Notes under the pieces: generated by a model
Told to the model about the DNA's origin: nothing
The model's input: only the letters and a program-made list of their open reading frames with translations
Databases searched by the model: none
Shown: piece after piece, positions 26,503-34,612 of the stretch
Layout: each line of letters begins with the position of its first letter
Numbering within the stretch: position 1 is the stretch's first letter
Program-made: the position numbers and the translations under genes
Source: Aldehydirespirator sp965116865
Lineage (GTDB): Bacteria > Actinomycetota > Acidimicrobiia > Acidimicrobiales > Aldehydirespiratoraceae
Direction of reading: 5' to 3'
Assembly (NCBI GenBank): GCA_965116865.1
Contig: OZ220727.1
Span: 868,001-932,000 of the forward strand
Length of the DNA stretch: 64,000 nt

Positions 26503-27984
26503 GTGAGTTCGGTCAGGGTTCGGTTCGCGCCGGCACCTACGGGGTTCCTGCATGTGGGGAGCGCTCGGACGGCACTGTTCAACTGGATGTTCGCCCGTCG
26601 TCACGGCGGCGAGATGGTGCTGCGGGTGGAGGACACCGACGCCGCGTTGAAGACTCAGGAGTACGTGGACGCCATCATCGAGCCTTTGCAGTGGCTGGGC
26701 CTCGACTGGGACGAGGGGCCCTGCTTCCAGTCCGAGCGCACCGACGCGCACGCGGCTGCCATCGAACAACTGCTGTCCGACGGCACGGCCTACTTCTGCG
26801 ACCTGACCCGTGACGAGATCGCGGAGCGGTGCGCGGCGGCCGGGCTCCCCGTCGGCTACCACGGCTGGTCGCGCGACCGCGGCGTCTCCGACGGGCCGGG
26901 CGTGGTGGTGCGGTTCCGCTGTCCCGACGAGGGCGCTGTCGTCGTGGACGACATCGTGCGGGGCCGGGTGAGCTTTCCCAACGAGTCGTTGGAGGACTTC
27001 GTGATCCGACGCGGCGACGGGTCGCCCACCTTCCACCTGGCCAACGCGGTCGACGACCACGACATGGCGATCACCCATGTGATCAGGGGCGAGGACCTGC
27101 TCAACACCACGCCGCGCGTGCAGCTGATCTGGCAGGCCCTCGGCTACGGCGCCCCGCCCGTTTACGCGCACCTGCCGCTGCTGGTGAACGCCGGGCGGCA
27201 GAAGCTGTCCAAGCGGCGCGACGACGTGTCCCTCGACAGCTACCGCAGGGCGGGCTATCTGCCCGAGGCCATGGTCAACTACCTGGCCCTGCTCGGCTGG
27301 GGTCCGCCCGACGGGGTGGAGATCCGTCCGTTGGAGGAGATCGTCGCGCGGTTCGACCTCGACGCGGTCAAGCCGGCGGCGGCGTTCTTCGACCCGGTCC
27401 GGCTCGACCACATCAACCACCTCTACATCAAGGGACTCGGACCGGACGAGTTCGCCGACCGCTGCCGGCCCTTCCTGTGCGGCGACGACGATCGGCGGCC
27501 TGGCCGTCCCAACGCCGAGGAGACGCTCGAAACCGTCGCCGGCAGCGTCGGCGACACGCCTTGGGACTGCCATGTGGCGCGCTCGCTCGCCGTCGAGATC
27601 CAGCAGCGGGTCTCCCGCCTCGACGAGGTGAAGGGATGGATCGACTGGATCCTGCGCCCCGAGATGGTCTACGACGAGAAGGCCTGGAACAAGGCCGTCG
27701 TCAGGGGCCGGGCCGCGGCGGAGGTGCTCGAAGCGGTCGAGGCCCGCTTGGTGAGCGACGACTTCTCGTCCGCCGAGCGGCTCGAGGCCATCGTGATGGG
27801 CGTCGGCGACGAGCTCACCGACAGCGTCGGCGCCAGGGTGCGGTCCCAGCCCCCGGTACGGGTGGCGCTCACCGGCGCCAGCGCCGGCCTGCCCCTGTGG
27901 GAGCCGATGCGCCTGCTGGGCCGCGACGCTGTCCTCGCTCGCCTCCGCGCCGCCCGGAACCGCCTCAGGGAGACCGCTGAGTAG
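26503..27984 (+). CDS. gltX: Glutamyl-tRNA synthetase
   Basis: A class I synthetase of 493 residues. The HIGH-type motif is PTGFLHVGSART (about 9-20) and the KMSKS-type motif is KLSKRRDDVS (about 233-242). FDLDAVKPAAAFFDPVRLDHINH and a C-terminal anticodon domain follow. GTG 26503 stands six bases after TAGTCT, a leaderless start. It may be discriminating or non-discriminating; gatCAB is not in this window to help decide. Confidence 0.95.
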   Translation: MSSVRVRFAPAPTGFLHVGSARTALFNWMFARRHGGEMVLRVEDTDAALKTQEYVDAIIEPLQWLGLDWDEGPCFQSERTDAHAAAIEQLLSDGTAYFCDLTRDEIAERCAAAGLPVGYHGWSRDRGVSDGPGVVVRFRCPDEGAVVVDDIVRGRVSFPNESLEDFVIRRGDGSPTFHLANAVDDHDMAITHVIRGEDLLNTTPRVQLIWQALGYGAPPVYAHLPLLVNAGRQKLSKRRDDVSLDSYRRAGYLPEAMVNYLALLGWGPPDGVEIRPLEEIVARFDLDAVKPAAAFFDPVRLDHINHLYIKGLGPDEFADRCRPFLCGDDDRRPGRPNAEETLETVAGSVGDTPWDCHVARSLAVEIQQRVSRLDEVKGWIDWILRPEMVYDEKAWNKAVVRGRAAAEVLEAVEARLVSDDFSSAERLEAIVMGVGDELTDSVGARVRSQPPVRVALTGASAGLPLWEPMRLLGRDAVLARLRAARNRLRETAE

Positions 27985-27985
27985 T

Positions 27986-28024
27986 GCCGATCCCGCCGCG
28001 GAAGCCTCGGAATCGGGGTTTTGT
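27986..28024 (+). terminator. Possible terminator after gltX
   Basis: CCGATCCCG and CGGAATCGG pair with one mismatch around a 12-base loop, followed by GGTTTTG just past the gltX stop. The T run is short. Confidence 0.45.
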
Positions 28025-28355
28025 GACAGCGGAATCGCGATAGTGGCACCTGCTCGTCTCTGCTAGCCGCGCGCTGCTCCGGCACTGTTCGGCTCGGGCC
28101 GCCGCCGCTCGTCTTGATCGTCCGCTGGCCACGACCTGTTCTGGGAAGCTACATGCTGCGGTGCAGAATTTAGCCTTATGGGCAGTTAAATGATGTTTAA
28201 ATCTAGCGTTGCAGATATTTATCATGTTGGTTATGTATAATACTGCTACATTGGTCTGTACGGCACAGGAGTCGCCCCGAACGGGGCGCGGTCCGACCGG
28301 GCAGCCGGGCGGAATCGGCAATCCGGCGCTCCGCCGGGACGAGGGGAGTAGAGCT
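28025..28355. other. AT-rich intergenic stretch with candidate promoter
   Basis: No gene is seen. About 28155-28260 is strikingly AT-rich for this genome (GTTAAATGATGTTTAAATCT) and contains a perfect TATAAT near 28236. This fits a horizontally acquired toxin-antitoxin promoter serving the pair that follows. Confidence 0.5.
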
Positions 28356-28532
28356 ATGGGAAAGCGTGGAGGATCAAGGCGCGAGGAATCGCGGGGCGAG
28401 GCGTGCGAGGAGCTGGCGGAGTTCATCGGCCGCTATCGCGGCTATCCGCTGACCGACTGGCTGATCCAGACGCGCCAGGCTGAGGTCGCGGCGCGCAGTG
28501 CGGTGCTCGTTCGGCTCAGGTGCGACCAATAG
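28356..28532 (+). CDS. Small antitoxin-like protein upstream of a PIN toxin
   Basis: A 58-residue basic protein starting GKRGGSRREESRGEACEELAEF and ending DWLIQTRQAEVAARSAVLV. A GAGGGGAG site lies 6 bases before ATG. It overlaps the next gene by 13 bases, the usual arrangement of VapB before VapC. No standard DNA-binding fold can be recognised in so short a sequence, so the antitoxin call is mainly from context. Confidence 0.55.
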   Translation: MGKRGGSRREESRGEACEELAEFIGRYRGYPLTDWLIQTRQAEVAARSAVLVRLRCDQ

Positions 28533-29125
28533 GAGCGCCGGGGTCCGGGGAAGGCGACGGCAGAGCCGTGCCCGTGCCGCCGCAGGCGGTTCTCGACGCC
28601 TGGCCTATCGTCCAGCAGGCCGAGGGCATCGAGCCGGTCGCCGAGACTGTCGGCGACCTCCTGGACCTTTTCAATGCCAATCGATTTGCCATGAGCGCGG
28701 TGAACGTCACCGAGGCATGGCTCGGATTCGCCGCCTTCGACGGGGTGGCCGGGGCGGAGGCATTCATCATCCGACTGGAGCAGGCGGTCGACATCGACCG
28801 CGGCTCGGGCGCCACCGCCAAGGCGGCGGCGTGGATTGCCCACGCCTACGAGGTGTCCCTCGGCGGCGCCCACGCGGCCGCGACGGCCATGAGCCTCGAC
28901 GTCGAGCTCTGGACCGGAGATCCCCAGCTTCTCTGCGACGACCGGATCTGGGACGTCCACGACCTGCGGTCCCCGTCGCAGCGCTCGGAGAACCAGGCCC
29001 AGATCGCGCAGGGAGTCTTCGATGTCGGGCGGAGAGCGGGAGTGCTTCCCGAGGCGACGGCCGAGCAGCTGGGCGAGGTCGTCCGGTCCCATCTGTTCGA
29101 GGATCCTGACCGTTGGCGGATTTGA
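28520..29125 (+). CDS. PIN-domain toxin (VapC-like)
   Basis: The 201-residue protein has PIN-domain order: VLDAWPIVQQAEG (first Asp), MSAVNVTEAWLG (Glu), AWIAHAYEVSLGGAHAAATAMSL, and WTGDPQLLCD followed by VHDLR. In canonical VapC the third region carries an Asp (SLADA); here it reads SLGGAHA, so one metal ligand may be missing. GTG 28568 is an alternative start giving the usual short N-terminus. VapC toxins cleave RNA and are held by the partner antitoxin. Confidence 0.7.
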   Translation: MRPIGAPGSGEGDGRAVPVPPQAVLDAWPIVQQAEGIEPVAETVGDLLDLFNANRFAMSAVNVTEAWLGFAAFDGVAGAEAFIIRLEQAVDIDRGSGATAKAAAWIAHAYEVSLGGAHAAATAMSLDVELWTGDPQLLCDDRIWDVHDLRSPSQRSENQAQIAQGVFDVGRRAGVLPEATAEQLGEVVRSHLFEDPDRWRI

Positions 29126-29988
29126 GCGTGCGGCGCCGGTGGCTGCGGCTCGCGGCTGCCGCCGCGGTCGCTGCCGCGGTCGCTGCGCCGGTGCCGGTGG
29201 CCGGGGCCGCCGCGGGCCTCCACCATGAGCAGGCGGTGTTCCGGCCGCCGGTCGCTGCGCCGGTGGCGGTGGCCGGGGCCGCCGCGGGCCTCCACCATGA
29301 GCAGGCGGTGTTCCGGCCGCCGGTCGCTGCGCCGGTGGCGGTGGCCGGGGCCGCCGCGGGCCTCCACCATGAGCAGGCGGTGTTCCGGCCGCCGGTCGCT
29401 GCGCCGGTGGCGGTGGCCGGGGCCGCCGCGGGCCTCCACCATGAGCAGGCGGTGTTCCGGCCGCCGGTCGACGCGCCGGTGGCCGACCCGTTCCGCCCTC
29501 CTGAGGACCCCTACGGCCCGGGCAACCGCGGCATCGAGTACGACACCGAGCCCGGCGACGCGGTGAGGGCCGGAGCCTCTGGGACCGTGACGTTCGCGGG
29601 CGCGGTGGCCGGGGACCTCCATGTGACGGTCGACCACGGCGGCGGGCTCCTCAGCTCGTACTCGTACCTCCGGCGCGTCAGCGTGCGGGCCGGCGCCGGC
29701 GTCGCCCGGGGGGCGGTGATCGGCGTTGCCGGCGAGCGTCTGCACTTCAGTGTGAGGCTGCACGGGGACTACACCGACCCGGCCGGCTTCATCGGCGTTC
29801 GCCGGGTGAGGGTACGGCTCGTGCCGCGGCGATCGGCGCGGTCCGCCCGCGGTCCTCGTACACTGCTGCGCCGGCCCCCAAGGCCCGACGGCGTCGAGCG
29901 GCGCCGCCGAATCACTCCGCAACCCGCGCCTTCACCCGGTCGCTCAGGCGTCCGGCGCGGGCCACGCAGAACCGGGAGAACGAACGAG
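29113..29988 (+). pseudogene. Degenerate M23/LytM peptidase-like secreted protein without its own stop
   Basis: After a signal-like start (RRRWLRLAAAAAVAAAVAAP) and a 72-bp repeat, a LytM domain is read at about 29490-29830: NRGIEYDTEPGDAVRAGASG, VDHGGGLLSSYSYL, ERLHFSVRLHGDYTDPAGF. Catalytic enzymes have HxGxD, YxHL and HxHF here; this copy has N-RGIE, YSYL and RLHF, so zinc binding should be lost. The frame stays open past 29830 through the rpsB promoter and into rpsB until 30708, which cannot be native. Either it is a dead gene or an indel removed its stop. Activator-type LytM proteins without catalysis are also known. Confidence 0.6.
29179..29490 (+). repeat. 72-bp coding tandem repeat, 4 copies
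   Basis: Units start at 29179, 29251, 29323 and 29395, with a partial copy at 29467. Each encodes 24 residues (VAAPVAVAGAAAGLHHEQAV plus FRPP) and includes part of the signal-peptide end, so the signal-cleavage segment itself has been multiplied. Confidence 0.96.
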
Positions 29989-29989
29989 C

Positions 29990-31042
29990 ATGGCCGTCGT
30001 CACTATGAAACAGCTGCTGGAGGCCGGGGTTCAGTTCGGCCACCAGACCCGCCGATGGAACCCCAAGATGAAGCGTTTCATCCACGGCGACAAGGCGGGC
30101 ATTCACATAGTCGACCTCCGTCAGACGCTCGCCCACCTCGAGCGCGCCTACGTGTTCGTCCGCGATCTGGTCGCCGACGGCGGCACGGTCCTGTTCATCG
30201 GCACCAAGAAACAGGCCCAGGACTCCGTCCAGTCCTTCGCCGAGCGATGCAGCATGCCCTACGTCAACGAGCGGTGGCAGGGCGGGATGCTCACCAACTT
30301 CCACACCATCGCCAAACGCATCGCCAAGATGAAGCAGTACCAGCGTATGCGCGACTCGGGCGAGTTCGAGGCCATGCCCAAGAAGGAGGCTCTGCTGCTC
30401 GAGCGGGAGCTAGCCAAACTGGAGCGCAACCTGGGCGGCATCCGCGACATGGTGGAGCCCCCCGGGGCGGTGTTCATCCTCGACACCAAGAAGGAGTACA
30501 TCGCTGTGACCGAGGCCCGCAAGCTGGGCGTGCCCATCGTCGCGGTGGTCGACACCAACTGCGATCCCGACCTCGTCGACTTCGCCATCCCCGGCAACGA
30601 CGACGCCATCAGGGCCGGAAGGCTCATGGCCCGTGTGGTCTCCGACGCGGTCATGGAGGGCCGTTTCATCCATTCGAAGCGCACCGAGGCTGCCGTCGTC
30701 GTCCGTGACGCGCTGACCGAGGCCGACGTGGCCGAGCAGCAGGCCGTGGCCCGGGCGGAGGCGGCAGCGGAGGCAGCCGAGCGCGAGGCTCGCATCGGCA
30801 GGGCTGCGGCGGCGGGTGCTGTCGCTGAAGATGCTGGACCTGGCGCCGCGGATGCCGGCGCCGGCGGGGGTGAGGCTGCTGTGGCGGATGCCGGAGTCGG
30901 CGGGGGCAGGGCTGCGGCGGCGGGTGCTGTCGCTGAAGATGCTGGACCTGGCGCCGCGGATGCCGGCGCCGGCGGGGGTGAGGCTGCTGTGGCGGATGCC
31001 GGAGCTGGGGCCGACGCAGGCGAGTCGGACGAGGAGGTTTGA
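29990..31042 (+). CDS. rpsB: 30S ribosomal protein S2
   Basis: S2 sits on the back of the small subunit. The first 250 residues are standard: AVVTMKQLLEAGVQFGHQTR, WNPKMKRFI, IHIVDLRQTL, TKKQAQDSV, VNERWQGGMLTN, DCDPDLVDFAIPGNDDAIRA. The remaining 100 form an Ala/Gly-rich tail with a 36-residue repeat. The site GGGAGAA precedes ATG by nine bases, and a TACACT box at 29859 is a promoter candidate. The stop is one base before the tsf start. Confidence 0.97.
   Translation: MAVVTMKQLLEAGVQFGHQTRRWNPKMKRFIHGDKAGIHIVDLRQTLAHLERAYVFVRDLVADGGTVLFIGTKKQAQDSVQSFAERCSMPYVNERWQGGMLTNFHTIAKRIAKMKQYQRMRDSGEFEAMPKKEALLLERELAKLERNLGGIRDMVEPPGAVFILDTKKEYIAVTEARKLGVPIVAVVDTNCDPDLVDFAIPGNDDAIRAGRLMARVVSDAVMEGRFIHSKRTEAAVVVRDALTEADVAEQQAVARAEAAAEAAEREARIGRAAAAGAVAEDAGPGAADAGAGGGEAAVADAGVGGGRAAAAGAVAEDAGPGAADAGAGGGEAAVADAGAGADAGESDEEV
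30801..31012 (+). repeat. 108-bp coding repeat in the S2 tail, about 1.9 copies
   Basis: GGGCTGCGGCGGCGGGTGCT occurs at 30801 and 30909 and the sequences stay nearly identical for about 100 bases. The repeat encodes AAAAGAVAEDAGPGAADAGA and further Ala/Gly/Asp residues. The unit is 36 codons, so S2 stays in frame. Confidence 0.93.
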
Positions 31043-31043
31043 G

Positions 31044-31832
31044 ATGACGATCAGCGCCCGTGATGTGAAAGCACTGCGCGACGCCACTGGCGCGGGGATG
31101 ATGGACGCCAAGAAAGCTCTGGCCGACGTCGGCGGCGACATGGAGGCGGCTCGTCAGATCCTGCGCGAGCAGGGTCTGGCCAAGGCCGGCGCCCGCAGCG
31201 GCCGCGACAACGACCAGGGCGCCGTAGCTGTCGCCGGTGACAGCAGGGCCGCCGCGGTAGTGCAGCTCAAGTGCGAGACCGACTTCTCGGCCAAGAGCGA
31301 AGACTTCGCCTCGCTGGCGCAGACCCTCGCGGACTCCGTGCTCTCCGGCGGTCCGGGAGCGGTCGCTCCGCACGCGGCCAGGATCGAGGACCTCAGGCTG
31401 GCCCTCAAGGAAAACATCGAGGTGGGTGCGGTCCAGTTCGTGCAGGCCACCGACGGCAACCTGCTCGACACATACCTGCACCGCCAGGACGGGCGGGGCG
31501 TGAACGCGGTCGTCGTGGAGGGCAGCGGGGTGGCCGCCGATGCGCTCCACCAGGTGGCTCTGCACATCGCCTTCGCCAAGCCCCGATTCCTGAGCACGGT
31601 TGAGATCCCGTTCGCCGAGATCGAGCGGGAGAGGGCCGCACTGCTGGAGATCACGAAGGCCGAAGGCAAGCCCGAGCCCGCGTGGGACAAGATCGTGGAA
31701 GGCAGGATGCGGGGCTGGTACGCCGAGCGTGTGCTGCTCGAGCAGGGGCTCCATGGCGAGAAGACTGCTGTCAAGGACAGCATCGGCGGCGGGTCCATCG
31801 TTCGTTTCGTGCAGGTGCTGGTCGGCGACTGA
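31044..31832 (+). CDS. tsf: Elongation factor Ts
   Basis: EF-Ts recharges EF-Tu with GTP. The 262 residues begin with the UBA-like domain (ISARDVKALRDATGAGMMDAKKAL) and contain KCETDFSAKSEDF, the EF-Tu contact. GAGGAGG lies 6 bases before ATG, inside the end of rpsB. Length and order are normal. Confidence 0.96.
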   Translation: MTISARDVKALRDATGAGMMDAKKALADVGGDMEAARQILREQGLAKAGARSGRDNDQGAVAVAGDSRAAAVVQLKCETDFSAKSEDFASLAQTLADSVLSGGPGAVAPHAARIEDLRLALKENIEVGAVQFVQATDGNLLDTYLHRQDGRGVNAVVVEGSGVAADALHQVALHIAFAKPRFLSTVEIPFAEIERERAALLEITKAEGKPEPAWDKIVEGRMRGWYAERVLLEQGLHGEKTAVKDSIGGGSIVRFVQVLVGD

Positions 31833-31834
31833 TC

Positions 31835-32605
31835 GTGAGCAGCCCCGCCGATCACGCCTTCGCGCCGGCGCGGCGGTCGGCTTGCTGGCGCCGAGTGCTG
31901 CTGAAGGTGTCGGGGGAAGCCTTCGCAGGAGGCGCAGAGAGCGGCATCGACGGCGACACCGTCCGCAATATCGCCGCGGGGATCGCCGAGGCACGCGGCA
32001 CCTTCGACGTCGAGATGGCCGTGGTGGTGGGTGGAGGGAACCTGTGGCGGGGCGCCCAGGGCGCGGGCATTGACCGTGCCCAGGCCGACTACATGGGGAT
32101 GCTGGCCACGGTGATGAACGCCTTGGCCCTTCAGGACGCTCTCGAGCACCTGGATCAGCCCACGCGGGTGCAGACCGCCATCCACATGGCGCAGATCGCT
32201 GAGCCGTACATCCGGCGGCGGGCGATCCGCCACCTCGAGAAGGGCCGGGTGGTCATCTTCGCGGGCGGCACCGGCAACCCCTTCTTCACCACCGACACCA
32301 CCGCCGCGCTCAGGGCGGCCGAGGTGGAGGCCGAGGTGGTGCTCAAGGGCACCCATGGCGGGGTCGACGGCGTCTACACCGCCGATCCCGGAGTAGACGC
32401 GGGCGCCGTCCGGCTCGAGCATGTCACGTACTTGGAGGTACTCAACCGAGGACTCGAGGTGATGGACTCCACGGCCATCACGCTGTGCATGGACAACCGC
32501 CTGCCGATCGTAGTCTTCGACCTTATGCAGCCGGACAACCTCCAATCCCTCCTCGACGGCTCCCGGGTGGGTACGCTCGTGGCGGAGGAGGATCGGAGCC
32601 CATGA
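31835..32605 (+). CDS. pyrH: Uridylate kinase
   Basis: UMP kinase of the amino-acid-kinase fold, 256 residues. LLKVSGEAF (about 21-29), VVVGGGNLWRGA, DYMGMLATVMNALAL and FAGGTGNPFFTTDTTAALRA are visible. GTG 31835 is two bases after the tsf stop; about 18 residues precede the conserved kinase start. The last codon overlaps the frr start (ATGA), so the two are translationally coupled. Confidence 0.95.
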   Translation: MSSPADHAFAPARRSACWRRVLLKVSGEAFAGGAESGIDGDTVRNIAAGIAEARGTFDVEMAVVVGGGNLWRGAQGAGIDRAQADYMGMLATVMNALALQDALEHLDQPTRVQTAIHMAQIAEPYIRRRAIRHLEKGRVVIFAGGTGNPFFTTDTTAALRAAEVEAEVVLKGTHGGVDGVYTADPGVDAGAVRLEHVTYLEVLNRGLEVMDSTAITLCMDNRLPIVVFDLMQPDNLQSLLDGSRVGTLVAEEDRSP

Positions 32606-33171
32606 GCGAGGAACTGATCGGCATGGTGCTCGCAGACGCCGGCGAGCGGATGGAGGAGGCTGTCGCCGCGGCCAGGCGCGAGTTCTCCACGGTGCGCACT
32701 GGCCGGGCCAGTTCCGCGCTGCTGGAACGGGTGCCGGTGGAGGCCTACGGAGTCACCATGGCGATGCGGGAGTTGGCCAGCTTCGCGATACCCGAGGCCG
32801 GCCAACTGGTCGTCACACCCCACGACCCAGCCAACATCACTGCGATCGAGCGGGCAATCCAGCAGGCCCAGCTCGGGCTGGTCCCCAGCAGCGACGGGCG
32901 GGTCGTCCGCCTGTCGTTCCCGCCGCTCACAGAGGAACGGCGTCGGGAGCTGGCGAGGCTCGTGGGGTCGATGGCCGAGGACTCCCGCAACCGGGTGCGC
33001 GGCCTGCGCCGCCAGGCCCGCAAGGATCTCGACGAGATCGAGAAGGATGGCGGGGTGTCGGCCGATTCGGTGCTGCGCGCCTGCGAGCGGCTCGACGGGA
33101 TCACCCGCGTCCACGAGAAGCGGATCGGCGAGGCTCTGGCCGGCAAAGAGGAAGAACTGCTCGAGGTGTGA
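32602..33171 (+). CDS. frr: Ribosome recycling factor
   Basis: RRF splits post-termination ribosomes with EF-G. The 189-residue protein has the typical start (MEEAVAAARREFSTVRTGRASSALLERV) and end (ARKDLDEIEKDGGVSADSVLRACERLDGITRVHEKRI). It overlaps pyrH by four bases. Normal length. Confidence 0.96.
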   Translation: MSEELIGMVLADAGERMEEAVAAARREFSTVRTGRASSALLERVPVEAYGVTMAMRELASFAIPEAGQLVVTPHDPANITAIERAIQQAQLGLVPSSDGRVVRLSFPPLTEERRRELARLVGSMAEDSRNRVRGLRRQARKDLDEIEKDGGVSADSVLRACERLDGITRVHEKRIGEALAGKEEELLEV

Positions 33172-33223
33172 GACGCGCCGTGGCAGTCGGGTTCCTGGCC
33201 CGACGAGCGAAAGGAGCGATGCG

Positions 33224-34417
33224 GTGAGCGACCGGGACGAATTCGGAGAACTCGGCTCTGCCGACGCCGACAAGCTGGACGACGACGCGGGCGTCGTGGC
33301 TGGGCGGTCGGTGTTCGGCGACGACGGCGAGCCTGCCTGGGGCGGGTCGGAGGCGACAGGATCGTTGCACCCGACGGGACCCGAGCCGAGGCTCCAAGAG
33401 GCCGACCCCCGGGAGTTGGGGGTCTGGACCGAACACACCACGGCACCCCAGTGGGACGAGTCGGAAGACACTCTTCCCCCCATGGAGCCGAGCGAGCCGG
33501 TCGGCACCGTGATCGGCGAGGAGGACTTTTTCGGCTACGACGACCAGGCGGCATACGGGGCGGCCGGAGCCGGCCCGCCTCCGGCCGTGTCGTCCGAGAG
33601 GGACATGCCGATGGCGGTACTCGTGGGTGTCTTTCTGTCAGCGGTGATCCTGGTGGCGCTGCAGTTCGGGCCGGCGTCGGCGTTGGTGGTGGCGACCGTG
33701 GTGCTCGGCCTGGCGGCCGCGGAGTTCCTGAGCGCGGTCCGAGTGGCGGGCTACCACCCGGCCGTGGTCCTGGGATTGGGCGGGGTGGTGACCGCGCCGC
33801 TCGCCGCCTATTGGCGGGGCATGGACGGGATTGTTGTCGTGCTGGTGCTCACGGTGGTGTTCGGGGCGCTGTGGTATCTCACCGGGGTCGGCCTCGAAGG
33901 GCCGATGCGGGGACTGGCAGCGACGGTGCTGGCGGTGGTCTACATCGGAGTCCTGGGGGCTCACGCGGCCCTGATGCTGCAGATCCCGACCCACGGGACA
34001 GGGCTCCTCACCGCGGCCATCGTGCTGACCGTCGCCCATGATGTGAGCGCCATGGCGGTCGGCAGGGCTGCTGGCCGCACCCCGCTGTCGAAGGTCAGTC
34101 CGAACAAGACGCTCGAGGGACTGCTCGGCGGAGCCGTCGTGACCGTCGCTGTCGGAGTGGTCATGGGACTGGTCGGAATGCCCGCCCCCGTTGCCGTGAG
34201 CCCTGGCAGCTTCTGGGTCGCCGTCCTGCTGGCTGCAGTGGTAGCGGTCGCTGCGCCCCTCGGCGACTTGACCGAGTCCATGCTGAAACGCGACCTCGAC
34301 ATCAAGGACATGGGCTCGCTGCTTCCCGGCCACGGCGGGATCCTCGACCGGTTCGACGCGATGCTGTTCTCGCTTCCGGCCACGTACTATGCGGCGTTGA
34401 TCGCCGGAGTGGTCTGA
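33224..34417 (+). CDS. cdsA: Phosphatidate cytidylyltransferase
   Basis: This membrane enzyme makes CDP-diacylglycerol for phospholipid synthesis. The 397 residues split into a hydrophilic, acidic N-terminal extension (1-125) and about eight hydrophobic spans. The family signature is complete near the end: ESMLKRDLDIKDMGSLLPG then HGGILDRFDAML. AAGGAG lies 7 bases before GTG 33224. The long acidic extension is common in actinobacterial CdsA and has no assigned role. Confidence 0.93.
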   Translation: MSDRDEFGELGSADADKLDDDAGVVAGRSVFGDDGEPAWGGSEATGSLHPTGPEPRLQEADPRELGVWTEHTTAPQWDESEDTLPPMEPSEPVGTVIGEEDFFGYDDQAAYGAAGAGPPPAVSSERDMPMAVLVGVFLSAVILVALQFGPASALVVATVVLGLAAAEFLSAVRVAGYHPAVVLGLGGVVTAPLAAYWRGMDGIVVVLVLTVVFGALWYLTGVGLEGPMRGLAATVLAVVYIGVLGAHAALMLQIPTHGTGLLTAAIVLTVAHDVSAMAVGRAAGRTPLSKVSPNKTLEGLLGGAVVTVAVGVVMGLVGMPAPVAVSPGSFWVAVLLAAVVAVAAPLGDLTESMLKRDLDIKDMGSLLPGHGGILDRFDAMLFSLPATYYAALIAGVV

Positions 34418-34510
34418 GAGGCCGAGCGAACAGGCGGGCGAATCCGCCGCATACGGACGGGGCGGTGGCTCTACCGGCCCTTCGGTCGCAGTTGACGAGA
34501 GTGCAGCGGT
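34418..34510 (+). repeat. Dispersed element, decayed copy E
   Basis: GAGGCCGAGCGAACAGGCGGGCGAATCCGCCGCATACGG matches the left part of copies A, C and D; the remainder is only loosely similar. It lies between cdsA and dxr. Confidence 0.6.
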
Positions 34511-34612
34511 GCCGCTGTCACGCCGCGGACCCTCGCCCGGCGCGGGGCGCTCACCGGTCAGTGGACGGGATGAGGGAAGAGGCCGATCGCCGGTCAGGGT
34601 AGTCTTGGCGCG

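Noticed and set aside
27985..28355. tRNA gene in the gap after gltX
   Set aside because: No cloverleaf or T-loop GTTCGAATC-type sequence was found; the paired bases fit a terminator instead.
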